Shown here one piece after another: positions 14,823-23,780 of a stretch of DNA of 64,000 nt. The translations under genes and the position numbers were made by a program. Numbering within the stretch: position 1 is the stretch's first letter; each line of letters starts with the position of its first letter. This DNA is from Gracilibacillus oryzae (GTDB taxonomy: Bacteria; Bacillota; Bacilli; Bacillales; Amphibacillaceae): assembly GCF_009498735.1 (NCBI RefSeq), contig NZ_ML762431.1, positions 100,178 to 164,177 on the forward strand, in the 5' to 3' direction. Under the pieces are notes generated by a model. That model was not told the DNA's origin, did not search any database, and was given only the letters and a program-made list of their open reading frames with translations.

Positions 14823-16676
14823 TTATTCTCTCAAACGGTATCGAAGCAATCTCATACCATTCAAGATGACTACTAAGATACTTGCTTCGTGAACCAACAT
14901 CCCGATTGACATATTCATCCATTCACTAAATAGTAGGCTGGCAAGTAAGACTAATACCACACCAACTGCTATGGTAATGTTCTGTTTCATGTTTCTTGAA
15001 GTTGATTTTGTTAAGCCTAATGCGTGTGGTAAACGACTAAAGTCAGAATTCATTAAAACAACATCTGATGTTTCAATTGCAACATCTGTTCCACTTCCCA
15101 TGGCGATTCCGATATCTGCTAAGGCTAGTGAAGGACTATCATTCACTCCGTCACCGACAAAGGCAATGATCCCGCCTTCTGCTTGCATTTTTTCGATATA
15201 AGCAGATTTTCCTTCCGGTAGCATATGACCATGTGCTTCTGTTAACCCAAGTTCTCGAGCAACTAAATCTACGGTTCCTTGGTTGTCCCCAGAAAGAACG
15301 ACAAGGTTTTTGACCCCTAGTTTTTTCAGTTTTTGAAGATCTTTTTTAACACCTGGACGGATTTGATCCCGAATACCCATCAGAACGTTTAATTCTCCGT
15401 CGACCGCAGTTAACACAAGAGAATTCCCATTTTTCTCAAAGCGTTCGACGTCTTTTTTAGCTTTTTCGCTTAATTTCACATTTTCCTTTTCCATTAAAGC
15501 TACGTTACCAACGGCTATACGATGAACACCTATTTTTGCTACAATTCCGCCACCTTTAACGACTTCGGTTTCTTCAACAGTAGAGAAAGTTGTCTCGCCA
15601 ATATCCTGTAGGACAGCTTTCGCTAGTGGGTGGTCCGATTCACGCTCCACACTTGCTAAATATCCTAGAACCTCTTCAGTATTTTTTCCGTAAAATTCTT
15701 TTTCGGCAACTTCAGGGTTTCCTACTGTCAATGTTCCTGTTTTATCAAAAACGATAGTATCTAATCTGCTAAAGTCATTGATAACTTCACTACCTTTTAG
15801 GAGGACACCATTACGTGCACCGTTTCCGATACCGGCAACGTTGGATACAGGTACCCCGATAACTAATGCACCTGGACATCCTAAAACAAGAATCGTGATA
15901 GCTAGTTCAATATCTTTTGAGAAAAACCAAACAATAAAACCAAGGACTAACACAGCTGGTGTATAGTATTTTGAGAATCGGTCAATGAAACGTTCTGCTT
16001 CTGATTTGGAATCCTGTGCCTCTTCCACTAATTCGATAATTCTACCAAATGTTGTATCTTCTCCAACACGATCAGCTCGAATTTGGATCGTTCCATTTTC
16101 TAAGATAGATCCTGCAAATACTTCAGAATCAACCTTTTTACTTACAGGTAGAGATTCTCCAGTAATACTTGCTTCATTAATGTGACCTTCACCAATTAAC
16201 ACTGTTCCATCTACCGGAACTTTTGCACCCGTTTTAACTAATAAAATATCACCTTCGTCTACATCATCGACATCTACTTCTTCAAATTCTCCGTTTTCCA
16301 TTTGCTTTAAAGCACTTTCTGGTGCCAGCTCTGTTAATTCTTTAATGGCAGAACGTGTTTTGTTCAAGGTACGTTGCTCCAAGTAAGAACCAAATAAGAA
16401 TAAGAAAGTAACGATGGCTGATTCCTCATAATTTTGAATCAATACTGCCCCAATAACTGCAATGGTAACTAAAACATCAATACTGACAACTTTTACTTTT
16501 AATGCCTGATAGGCTTGGATTGCAATTGGTGCTACACCAAGAATGGATGCAATGATGAGCGACCAATTGAAAATGGCCATGTTGTCTAAGGAAAATCGTC
16601 CGAAGAATGCAAGTGCAATCAAAATTGCACTGATCAGTGTAATGGAATTCTTTTTACTTAATATATATCTTTGCAT
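14823..16676 (-). CDS. Heavy-metal P1B-type ATPase with CPG motif
   Basis: A 617-residue P-type ATPase with no N-terminal HMA domain. Visible are the TGES actuator loop (ASITGESLPVS), the phosphorylation motif DKTGTLT, the P1B His-Pro pair (SDHPLAKA) and the hinge GDGVND. The membrane metal-site motif in helix 6 reads CPGALVIGVPVS, not the common CPC, CPH or SPC, so metal choice cannot be read off by rule. Export of a transition metal (Fe, Zn, Cu or Cd) is the family role. The ATG at 16676 follows TTGGAGGGAATCAAC. Its promoter has an FNR-type box. Confidence 0.9.
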   Translation of the reverse strand: MQRYILSKKNSITLISAILIALAFFGRFSLDNMAIFNWSLIIASILGVAPIAIQAYQALKVKVVSIDVLVTIAVIGAVLIQNYEESAIVTFLFLFGSYLEQRTLNKTRSAIKELTELAPESALKQMENGEFEEVDVDDVDEGDILLVKTGAKVPVDGTVLIGEGHINEASITGESLPVSKKVDSEVFAGSILENGTIQIRADRVGEDTTFGRIIELVEEAQDSKSEAERFIDRFSKYYTPAVLVLGFIVWFFSKDIELAITILVLGCPGALVIGVPVSNVAGIGNGARNGVLLKGSEVINDFSRLDTIVFDKTGTLTVGNPEVAEKEFYGKNTEEVLGYLASVERESDHPLAKAVLQDIGETTFSTVEETEVVKGGGIVAKIGVHRIAVGNVALMEKENVKLSEKAKKDVERFEKNGNSLVLTAVDGELNVLMGIRDQIRPGVKKDLQKLKKLGVKNLVVLSGDNQGTVDLVARELGLTEAHGHMLPEGKSAYIEKMQAEGGIIAFVGDGVNDSPSLALADIGIAMGSGTDVAIETSDVVLMNSDFSRLPHALGLTKSTSRNMKQNITIAVGVVLVLLASLLFSEWMNMSIGMLVHEASILVVILNGMRLLRYRLRE

Positions 16677-16726
16677 GTTGATTCCCTCCAATTTCATTTT
16701 CATTTGTATTCCTTGTTGATGACTCT

Positions 16727-16768
16727 AGTATAGGATGTTTCTATGAAATAAAAATTGATTCGAATCAA
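16727..16768 (-). promoter_or_regulatory. FNR-box promoter for the P-type ATPase
   Basis: TTGATTCGAATCAA, a perfect palindrome, lies at 16755-16768; the -10 TATACT is at 16732-16727. The spacing equals that at 14695-14736 exactly. Confidence 0.85.
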
Positions 16769-16929
16769 GTTCTATTGTAAAAGTGAAAAATTATAAAAGA
16801 ACAGCATAACAAAACCAACTGTTTTACGGAATAACTCTTATATATTATCGAACATACAATCACAAAAATTCATTATATTGTACATTCTTTATTCAGCAGG
16901 CTTTAGAAAAGCATTATAAACAGCAAACT

Positions 16930-16962
16930 AAAACGCTCGGAAAATATTCTGAGCGTTTTTAT
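16930..16962 (-). terminator. Bidirectional terminator
   Basis: AAAACGCTC and GAGCGTTTT form a 9-bp stem with A and T runs on both sides. It lies downstream of the minus-strand gene at 17021. The rest of 16769-16929 shows nothing. Confidence 0.75.
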
Positions 16963-16985
16963 CTTAATATTTAATTTTTCTTCCT

Positions 16986-17015
16986 CAACTAAACTGCCCG
17001 ATTTGTGAACAAAAG
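16986..17015. repeat. Dispersed CTAAACTGCC repeat, copy 2
   Basis: CAACTAAACTGCCCG followed by TGAACAAAAG. It lies directly after the stop of the gene at 17021. Confidence 0.6.
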
Positions 17016-17020
17016 CTATC

Positions 17021-17221
17021 TTATTCTTCGATATTTATTAATTCCGCTTTAACTATTTGATATTTCGTTAATTCAACCGTTTGACCATCTTCATTTTCTA
17101 CAGGAATAAAATCCGTTGTAATACCTGAGTATCTACTGCTAATTGACCCTTCGATTCTTACATTTTTAAACTGCTCTCCAGTTGATACTGTAATGTTGTA
17201 TACGTGTATCTTTTTCGCCAT
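17021..17221 (-). CDS. Hypothetical 66-residue protein
   Basis: A small, mostly beta-type soluble protein starting MAKKIHVYNITVSTGEQF. I do not recognise the family. GAGGAGAGGATATT before the ATG is a strong ribosome site, and a terminator follows the gene, so it is probably expressed. It is flanked on both sides by dispersed repeats. Confidence 0.55.
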   Translation of the reverse strand: MAKKIHVYNITVSTGEQFKNVRIEGSISSRYSGITTDFIPVENEDGQTVELTKYQIVKAELINIEE

Positions 17222-17286
17222 AATATCCTCTCCTCGTTTTAAAGTCTTTTGCCCCTTAATCTAATTTAGATTTAGTATCAACTCCT

Positions 17287-17315
17287 CCACAATCTGGCCC
17301 GTTTGCTGAACAAAG
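17287..17315. repeat. Dispersed CTAAACTGCC repeat, copy 3 (divergent)
   Basis: CCACAATCTGGCCCG followed by CTGAACAAAG. It forms the 3' part of a spurious ORF at 17256-17462. Confidence 0.5.
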
Positions 17316-17330
17316 TTCAATATGGACTCT

Positions 17331-17370
17331 TCCACTAAACTGCCACGTTAGTGCAACAAGTAAAACTCCG
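17331..17370. repeat. Dispersed CTAAACTGCC repeat, copy 4
   Basis: TCCACTAAACTGCCACG followed by TGCAACAAG. It is in tandem with copy 3, sixteen bases away. Confidence 0.55.
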
Positions 17371-17706
17371 TTAACGTGTATAATTATTAGTGTATATACA
17401 CTTTTTCTGAGCATCGCTAATGCAAAAACGAATATTGGTTTAATTATCGTTAAGACCATCATACACGCTTTATCTTAAAAAATGGAAGTCTAAATTGGAA
17501 AAAAGTGTTTCATCTTAACAAACAAAAACTGTGTCAACTCTTTCAAGCGGTCACAACTATAGGATTAAAACTAGAAGTGTAACTTATAGAAAGAAAAATA
17601 TGCATTTAAATGAATACTCAATATATATTTCAGCTCTTTTAAATAAGAAAAAGCAATATTGGTTATATGGATGAAATCGACGAAAAACTGCTTGAATATT
17701 ATTAAT

Positions 17707-17955
17707 TCAACAGGCTAACAAGGATAAGCTTTTAACAGATTGATTTGTTTCCTCAAATAATTCTCTTACAGCACATTCCCTAGGTGTTTCTCCTGAATCA
17801 ATAATACCTCCAGCCAAGTTTCCCTCCAGCTCTTAGTTTTACATTATTAATCCACCTGGACATTATCCAAAAATAGGAATGTACATCTTTGATAGTAAAA
17901 TCATCAACAAACACGATACTATCTGTAAAAAACTTGTTTTGTATGGCCTCATCAT
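17707..17955 (-). pseudogene. Decayed NUDIX hydrolase
   Basis: The minus strand keeps a NUDIX box (GGIIDSGETPRECAVRELFE, with EET following) but the upstream part has stops and a frame change. The start region reads MRPYKTSFLQIVSC in another frame. NUDIX proteins hydrolyse nucleoside diphosphate derivatives; this copy cannot make a full enzyme. The region 17463-17706 has no other feature I can support. Confidence 0.6.
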
Positions 17956-17982
17956 TCTACTCACCTAATTTAAAAACTAAAA

Positions 17983-18600
17983 TCAGTTGTCCATTTGAAT
18001 AACAAATTCAAAGCCTGATGTTTTTTTGAGTGGTATTATGTATTCTTTGAATATTAGTTTTATATTGGAAAGATCGTCAGGTAAGGCTGGTGAAACTGTG
18101 AAAGTAAATGACTGGTGCCCCACTGATCCCCCGCCAAAATTATTTCGACAGTCATATTCAACAGCACCTTCACCTTCCACAGAAAGATAAAACAAACTAG
18201 GTCTTTTCTTCCTTATGTCCATTTCGCCATCAAAATCCTCTTGATCAATTGTAAAATGAACCACACTTGCATTTTCAAATTGACGTACAAAAGTGACCGA
18301 ATAAAAAACACTATCCTTTTCGAAGGATTTTAATACTGGTACATTCTTTTGAAATCCTTTTGGTTCGACAACAGGTTTATACATTTCTTCATCCAATAAA
18401 TGGGAGAATACACTTTTTACAAAGTCTTCATAAAGGTTATATTTTGTTGCCCAACGGGACATCAGTTCCTTTGTTGGAAAACCAGGGTTGTTGTCTGATA
18501 GTTCCTTCCGCTGCTTTATTAATTTACATATTTGTTCATCTATTGATTCCAATTGTTCTTCATAGTGATCGACAGGTGGTTCGAATGGCATTTGGTTCAT
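17983..18600 (-). CDS. Hypothetical protein, 205 residues
   Basis: The N-terminal 40 residues form a short coiled coil (YEEQLESIDEQICKLIKQRK). A beta-rich domain follows with FYSVTFVRQFENASVVHFTI and the closing GFEFVIQMD. The layout recalls small phage- or immunity-related proteins, but no known motif is present. CTGGAGGGAAAAAT precedes the ATG. It lies 30 bases after the gene at 18631 and is probably co-transcribed with it. Confidence 0.55.
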   Translation of the reverse strand: MNQMPFEPPVDHYEEQLESIDEQICKLIKQRKELSDNNPGFPTKELMSRWATKYNLYEDFVKSVFSHLLDEEMYKPVVEPKGFQKNVPVLKSFEKDSVFYSVTFVRQFENASVVHFTIDQEDFDGEMDIRKKRPSLFYLSVEGEGAVEYDCRNNFGGGSVGHQSFTFTVSPALPDDLSNIKLIFKEYIIPLKKTSGFEFVIQMDN

Positions 18601-18630
18601 ATTTTTCCCTCCAGTATATAGTCAATTTGA

Positions 18631-19074
18631 CTATCCTTTTAAAAGAATTTCTTTACACACAGGATGATATTCATTAAGAAATTCATCGTTTGTAAATTTT
18701 TCTAAAAAGCTAACAGTTACTTCTATTGGAAAATATTGTTCTTCTTCTTCAGAAAGAGACAATTCGCTAATTACAGACTGATGAAACTCCAAAAGAGTCG
18801 GAAATTTACCCGTTTTTCTATAATTTATCTCCGTCCTACTAACTAACAAGGGAACTTTATGATACTTTAATGCATCAATATCTAATTTTATAAAGATATA
18901 ATCTATATCATATCTATTTACACCTTTGTCACCTTCTACAATATCAACTAATAATTTCATTACTCTACTTAGTTTTTCAGTCAATTTATACGTCTCTCTA
19001 TCTAATCTGTCAATCTGTTTCATTTCATGTTCTATGTTATCAAGCCTTTCTTCTATTGCTTTTTTATTATTCAT
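18631..19074 (-). CDS. Hypothetical coiled-coil protein
   Basis: A 147-residue protein whose first 50 residues are a charged coiled coil (EERLDNIEHEMKQIDRLDRE). The remainder is acidic. The start at 19074 is chosen because AGAGAGGAAGAAAAG stands before it; the longer frame to 19128 has no ribosome site. The family is not recognised. It probably forms an operon with the next hypothetical gene. Confidence 0.5.
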   Translation of the reverse strand: MNNKKAIEERLDNIEHEMKQIDRLDRETYKLTEKLSRVMKLLVDIVEGDKGVNRYDIDYIFIKLDIDALKYHKVPLLVSRTEINYRKTGKFPTLLEFHQSVISELSLSEEEEQYFPIEVTVSFLEKFTNDEFLNEYHPVCKEILLKG

Positions 19075-19202
19075 ACATCTTTTCTTCCTCTCTAAACTAT
19101 TCAGTATTATGTGATTATTATTACGCACCTAATTATTGGTTTAACCTGTACTGTTAGTTCAATAGGAATTAGCAATTATTATCATTCTAAACAGTTGTTA
19201 TT

Positions 19203-19717
19203 TCAGCTATTTTTATACCAGTTCAATGCTTTTATTTCTATTTCTCTAACAAGGCTATCCTTACCATTTATGTATGATTCCATATCATAAGGAAACTGTA
19301 GTGCCAACCTCTCTTTTAACTCACCATAACTCGTCTTAACATCCGGATGACTTCGCAAGTATCTCGAAAAGCCAGATGTCGTATTTTTTCATTACTTCCA
19401 ACCTGATATATATGAATATGATGAGAGCGATTGTCACCTCCCTTTTGAAAGTATCTTCGCCCAGGTATCCCGTTCTCACCTTTGGGTTCATACTCCATTT
19501 CTTGCATCTCCTGATTATATTTATCAACATAGTTAATGTCTTTAACAACAGGCATTATATCTATTATTGGTTTAGCTTTTAGCCCTGGTATTGATGTACT
19601 ACCAATATGATGAATATCTATAATTTCATTCCCGTAAATGTGTTTAAGTTTTTTAACTTCTTCTAAAAACATTGCAGGCCATTTTTCACTATATGAACAC
19701 ACTTCAACCTTTCTCAA
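19203..19717 (-). pseudogene. GrpB family gene with a one-base frameshift
   Basis: The first part (133 codons before the wrong stop) has the GrpB/UPF0157 motifs HIGSTSIPGLKAKPIIDIM and SHHIHIYQ. After position about 19360 the family's C-terminus continues in another frame as YLRSHPDVKTSYGELKERL and ends IKALNWYKNS. Restoring one base at the join (FRD-Y-LRS) gives a full 171-residue GrpB protein, a nucleotidyltransferase-fold family. Either a recent pseudogene or a sequencing error. Start is TTG after GGAGGGTGAACA. Confidence 0.8.
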
Positions 19718-19822
19718 TGTTCACCCTCCTTTCTCTAACCATAATAAGAAATAAGTGCTAGTATTATCGAAGTTTCTCACGCCCGGATCCCTGTAATAAG
19801 TATCACAAGTTATCAATCATTG

Positions 19823-20824
19823 TTAATGCCTCATCTCATAGATTTTTCTTAGAGTATTGATGTGAAGCATTTTTTCATCATCCGCTGCATCCATATACCA
19901 CTCCACAAGTCTGTACCCGAACATTAATAAAATCATCTCGTAAACACAGTTATCTGTTATGTGTGTTGTATCCGCAGATTCTGAAAAACCCTTGTAATAC
20001 GCAGGGACACATCTATTGTAGTAGTCAACCATATGTTCCATATCTGCTTCGTCCGCGATAAGGCTTGCCAAATCTTCACCTAAATAGCCCCAGCCAGCGG
20101 TATCCCAGTCGATGAGAATGGTTTTACCGTCCGAATGGATTATGTTTTCCACCCAAAAATCCCTGTGGCACAATACGATGGGCAGCTTTTCGATACGATT
20201 GATTATTTCTTCTGCACTTTCATCAATATCAATTAGCATTTTACAAATGTGTTTCGGAATTTCGCAATCGTCGGAGCGTATAAAATCGTACACTCTTTTC
20301 CAAGAACGATAATGGAAATAAAAGTTCTTCATATAATCCACATTGCTTAGGTTGGTCAATTCCTGTAAAAAAGCTGGTTGTGCGGCAAATAACTTACCTT
20401 GGAACCGACCTAATTCTTCGGCTGCACGTTCATACATATCACCAGTCAAGTCTGCCCCCGATAAGCCGTTGATATATTCCATCCATATCTGCGTTTCGTT
20501 TTCTTCTTCGTTCATTTCGATGTGATAACATTCAGGCCAATGGAATGTTTCAGAAAACAGGGCTCCAATATTGGATTTATAAAAATCATATTCCCTGCGC
20601 CATGAGTGAGGATCGTTGTGGCGTTCCCATTTCTTCTGCGTTTTTAAAACAATTTTATAGGGTATTTTCACGCCCTTAGCGTTCTGGGCATTTCCCGTTA
20701 CAAGGGATACATCACCCACTGTACCACCATGTAACTGTTTGGAATGGAAATCTGCGGAGATTATTTCTGCACCTAGCATTTTGCTTAAAGCCTGTGTCAG
20801 GGTTTCGGTTTTTATATGGCTCAT
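19823..20824 (-). CDS. APH-type phosphotransferase
   Basis: A 333-residue kinase of the aminoglycoside/choline phosphotransferase fold. The catalytic loop reads LCHRDFWVENII near residue 222 and the metal-binding site LIDWDTAGWG near 240. Members phosphorylate antibiotics, choline, homoserine and similar alcohols; nothing here fixes the substrate. The start at 20824 follows TTGGAGGAATTTATA. It shares strand and region with a GNAT and a CPT-like kinase, giving a resistance- or detoxification-type neighbourhood. Confidence 0.85.
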   Translation of the reverse strand: MSHIKTETLTQALSKMLGAEIISADFHSKQLHGGTVGDVSLVTGNAQNAKGVKIPYKIVLKTQKKWERHNDPHSWRREYDFYKSNIGALFSETFHWPECYHIEMNEEENETQIWMEYINGLSGADLTGDMYERAAEELGRFQGKLFAAQPAFLQELTNLSNVDYMKNFYFHYRSWKRVYDFIRSDDCEIPKHICKMLIDIDESAEEIINRIEKLPIVLCHRDFWVENIIHSDGKTILIDWDTAGWGYLGEDLASLIADEADMEHMVDYYNRCVPAYYKGFSESADTTHITDNCVYEMILLMFGYRLVEWYMDAADDEKMLHINTLRKIYEMRH

Positions 20825-20897
20825 TATAAATTCCTCCAATTAGCATTGAATCTATCCAGATATTTTTTGTAAATCGGTTTCATTTGCCAGCAATCCC

Positions 20898-21827
20898 TTA
20901 TATATCAATCCAAAATCTCTTTTCCTCTTTTTCAATTTCAAAACCAATAGATTGATATAGTTTTAATGCTGATTCATTTTTCGTTTCAACGAGAAGCTGC
21001 ACTTGTTTCAGATTGCAGTCTTGTAAATGGCGAATCCCTTCTATTATTAAATGACTTGCAAGGCCACGCTTTCTCCAATCAGGCTTAACAAAGACATTTT
21101 CTATAGTGCCAATACTCTCATCTGTCTCCTTCCAAGCCATCACACTGCCGATGATTTCCTCGTTATGGAAAGCTGTAATGGAAGTCCAGTATGGCTTACT
21201 CTTATATTCACGCAGTCTCTCCAACCCCGTAGGATTTTCTGGCCAGATTTCATTTTCCGCCTGCAAATATTTTATTTCCTCTTCGCAAGTGTCTATGTCC
21301 CAATGTTTTATATCTACACTGGTTAGCTTAAAGTTTGATGAGGGCAAGCTTTTATCCGCTTCCATATGCATCCAGTAAAGACTCTCAAAATGTTTAAATC
21401 CTTTTGATTCGAAATAAGCATTTTCTTTTATTTCAGTTGCGTAATTACCCACACATAATTTTGCAGGATACTGTGGTGGCAGTTTACTCTTAAGCAATTT
21501 AGCCCTTTGCAGTAAACGTTCGTAAAGGATATCCCTAACCTCTTTATCATTTTCCCAATCAGGATCCACTTTGATATTTAAATAGATTAAATGGTTGGCA
21601 TCTCCTTGATAATCTTCTGAAATCATATTAATCACTTGCACTTGACCTTTTGCAATCATGGATTTGTTGTTAAAAAGGCAGTGTACATCCTCCCAGGTGT
21701 GTTCTGGGCCGGGCCACCAATAGATCACATCTTCTTCGTTTTTGATCAATTTTTTATATAATTGTACGACTGAATCCCAGTCCTGTTCATTGTAGCTTCT
21801 AACGGAAAAATCTACATCTGCAGTCAT
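20898..21827 (-). CDS. Tandem-GNAT acetyltransferase
   Basis: A 309-residue protein with two GNAT folds. The second, C-terminal one is the active-looking copy: IENVFVKPDWRKRGLASHLI near residue 248 carries the acetyl-CoA loop, and ALKLYQSIGFE closes it. The N-terminal copy is degenerate, as in mycothiol-synthase-like proteins. The acceptor is unknown. The ATG at 21827 follows GGGGGATACA. It ends 73 bases before the APH-type gene, with which it may be co-transcribed. Confidence 0.82.
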   Translation of the reverse strand: MTADVDFSVRSYNEQDWDSVVQLYKKLIKNEEDVIYWWPGPEHTWEDVHCLFNNKSMIAKGQVQVINMISEDYQGDANHLIYLNIKVDPDWENDKEVRDILYERLLQRAKLLKSKLPPQYPAKLCVGNYATEIKENAYFESKGFKHFESLYWMHMEADKSLPSSNFKLTSVDIKHWDIDTCEEEIKYLQAENEIWPENPTGLERLREYKSKPYWTSITAFHNEEIIGSVMAWKETDESIGTIENVFVKPDWRKRGLASHLIIEGIRHLQDCNLKQVQLLVETKNESALKLYQSIGFEIEKEEKRFWIDI

Positions 21828-21971
21828 TGTATCCCCCCTATTTTCTTTCATAGTAGGCGCCTTTACTAATCTATCTTATTGAACCAAACTGCAACTTTAG
21901 CAAAATAAGAGCTGCCGCATGAAAACTCCTTGATTTACAATCCACAAGATTCTTCAAAGAAGCCCATAATT

Positions 21972-22478
21972 TCAAGATAATTTCCCTTCTCCTAACATAT
22001 CCCTGAAGTATTGCAATACAAATCTTTTGTAAACTTCTTTCAACATATCATCAAGTCGCGAGCCATATGGGAGCGTTTCCCAAGCAACATCTAATGCTTC
22101 ATCTAAAGCTTTCTTCATAGCTAACAATACTTCTTTTTCAAATGGTAAATCCTCTATTGTTGGATGAGACAATGCAACTGTAATGAAATTATAAACCCTA
22201 TCATCTCTATGCTCTTCGTCAAGAAGATTAACCACTTCACATCCTAATGCTACTAATGAACCTTGTTTTACGACTTCCAATTGTTTTTGATAAATATCCA
22301 TCTCTGCATCAGTATCAGCAAAGAGGAATCTCTCATATTCAATATGCTCAAAATCAATATTATGACCGAATCCACCATAACTTGTAATCATATCATCGTA
22401 CATCCAAAAGACCTTGCCAAACGCAATTTGAAACTCACTAAAATTATCAGCCTGTAGAATAAAATAACTTTGCTTCAT
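21972..22478 (-). CDS. Hypothetical protein, 168 residues
   Basis: A soluble acidic protein with no recognised motif. The N-terminal part (FILQADNFSEFQIAFGKVFWMYDD) looks like an alpha/beta domain and the C-terminal third is helical. The start at 22478 is chosen since AGGAG lies nine bases upstream, whereas the ATG at 22487 touches that site. Its neighbours are small-molecule-modifying enzymes, but a link is not shown. Confidence 0.55.
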   Translation of the reverse strand: MKQSYFILQADNFSEFQIAFGKVFWMYDDMITSYGGFGHNIDFEHIEYERFLFADTDAEMDIYQKQLEVVKQGSLVALGCEVVNLLDEEHRDDRVYNFITVALSHPTIEDLPFEKEVLLAMKKALDEALDVAWETLPYGSRLDDMLKEVYKRFVLQYFRDMLGEGKLS

Positions 22479-22506
22479 CGAATACATCTCCTAAAACAAC
22501 AGTCCT

Positions 22507-22546
22507 GCACTAAACTGTCCAATTGCCCTCACTGTGCAGAAAAACA
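22507..22546. repeat. Dispersed CTAAACTGCC repeat, copy 5
   Basis: GCACTAAACTGTCC followed by TGTGCAGAAAAAC. It lies between two minus-strand genes. Confidence 0.5.
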
Positions 22547-22548
22547 AA

Positions 22549-23064
22549 TCACTTTCCACACAAATAATTAAGGATTAATTCCGCACATTCCTCAGGCGAG
22601 TTTAAATGTGTATTAACAGTAAAATTGTATGATATGTCTTTTGCCATGATCTTATCTTGCCACTCTGATTGATCTTCTGCTCTATTCCCACGCTTAATAT
22701 TTCTTTCACGGCAAATATCCAGTGGGCAAAACACTTCAACAATATGCAAGGGATAGCCAGCAAAAATGTCCTTCACTTTTTCATAGTGTGGTTCTAATTC
22801 AGGTCTTTCTACTATTATGCCGTCAATAAGTACATTTTTACCATGATCAGAAAATAGTTTGGCAGTATGATACATCAAAATAATAGCTTCACTTAAGTAC
22901 TTCCAGTAATCTTCACGAAGATAATGATCTCCTATCATCTCTTCAAAAAGATCATTTGCAACAACGTAGAAAAACTCATCCGAATGTAATTGAATAGCGT
23001 CTACTATAGATGTTTTTCCTGAACTTGTTAAACCATTTAAAAATACGATTTTACCTTTGTTCAT
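22549..23064 (-). CDS. Chloramphenicol-phosphotransferase-like P-loop kinase
   Basis: A 171-residue kinase with a P-loop (VFLNGLTSSGKTSIV) at residues 5-19, a substrate-Asp segment VVANDLFEEM and the lid arginines in CRERNIKRGNRAEDQ. This matches the CPT family (VPT/CPT), which phosphorylates chloramphenicol; many genomic homologues have unknown small substrates. The start at 23064 lies six bases after GAGG; the ATG at 23067 is equally possible. Confidence 0.78.
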   Translation of the reverse strand: MNKGKIVFLNGLTSSGKTSIVDAIQLHSDEFFYVVANDLFEEMIGDHYLREDYWKYLSEAIILMYHTAKLFSDHGKNVLIDGIIVERPELEPHYEKVKDIFAGYPLHIVEVFCPLDICRERNIKRGNRAEDQSEWQDKIMAKDISYNFTVNTHLNSPEECAELILNYLCGK

Positions 23065-23349
23065 CATATACCTCACATCTCCCACAGCAATTTCGCCAGT
23101 TTTTGCTAAAGTAACCTGGCACGTTAAACATCTTCTTTACAATAATAACATAATATTCCATTTATTATATTCAAAAAAGACAAACAATTATTCATATCTT
23201 TATAAACTCTTTCACTCCGCTTGTTTAAGTATATTTCGCAAAATCATATTCTTTATTTTAAAGTACCTAAGAATCAACACGACAAACAATTGCGATTCTA
23301 TATATTTGTTGATTCTGATCAACTAATATTCTTTTAAACTTCAAATAGT

Positions 23350-23600
23350 AATAGAACTATTCTATGGTATAATTATCCAAATCCATTGTTATACATTAAT
23401 AGATTAATGAAATTTTAAGGAGGCATTACTGCGTGGAGGTTAGTGTAACGAAGAATAAAAAGGAAAAAAAACACCCCTTATTATAACCTTTTTACTAATC
23501 GTCCATTAATGTGGTTATGGGGAGGGCAGTCAAGGACCGGTAGTAGCTTGCCAAAAAAACAATGTGGCCTCATGGATTTTCAGCAACAAATAATTTTCCG
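23350..23600 (+). other. Promoter-like site and debris of a small membrane-protein gene
   Basis: TGGTATAAT near 23368 (extended -10) precedes AAGGAGG and a GTG ORF reading EVSVTKNKKEKKHPLL, which stops after 17 codons. In the next frame ITFLLIV-like residues follow, so this looks like the frameshifted 5' end of a lost membrane-protein gene. The region 23065-23349 is empty. Confidence 0.35.
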
Positions 23601-23606
23601 TTTTTA

Positions 23607-23636
23607 TTCACATCTGCTCACATCCTATGCTATAAT
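23607..23636 (+). promoter_or_regulatory. Promoter of the antisense antitoxin RNA
   Basis: TTCACA at 23607-23612 and an extended -10 TGCTATAAT (TATAAT at 23631-23636), with 18 bp between hexamers. Confidence 0.75.
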
Positions 23637-23642
23637 AATCGT

Positions 23643-23780
23643 AAGAAAAACACATACTAAATAACCCGCAGCGGTCACTGCGGGCTTTGGATAAGCGGTT
23701 CCCCCTGAGGGATCGGCTATCATTGGTGATAGACCTCTCCTAATTACTTGTGGGCAAATAGGGAGGTCTATTTGCGTTTG
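23643..23780 (+). ncRNA. Putative type I antitoxin RNA (RatA/SR4-like)
   Basis: The RNA would start seven bases after the -10. It contains a CCCGCAG/CTGCGGG hairpin and ends at a stem of ATAGACCTC with GAGGTCTAT (23729-23771) followed by TTGCGTTT. It runs toward and overlaps the 3' end of the convergent toxin mRNA, the usual arrangement of Bacillus TxpA/RatA and BsrG/SR4 pairs. Ends are estimated from the sequence. Confidence 0.65.
23661..23684 (-). terminator. Likely terminator of the toxin mRNA
   Basis: CCCGCAG and CTGCGGG form a 7-bp stem; on the minus strand TTATTTAG follows. The same stem is part of the antisense RNA. Confidence 0.5.

Noticed and set aside
17256..17462. 68-codon minus-strand ORF with a hydrophobic start
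   Set aside because: Its 3' half consists of two tandem copies of the dispersed CTAAACTGCC repeat and there is no ribosome site, so it is not reported as a gene.
2725..22546. CRISPR array formed by the dispersed repeats
   Set aside because: The copies are widely spaced, divergent and not separated by uniform spacers; no cas genes are present.
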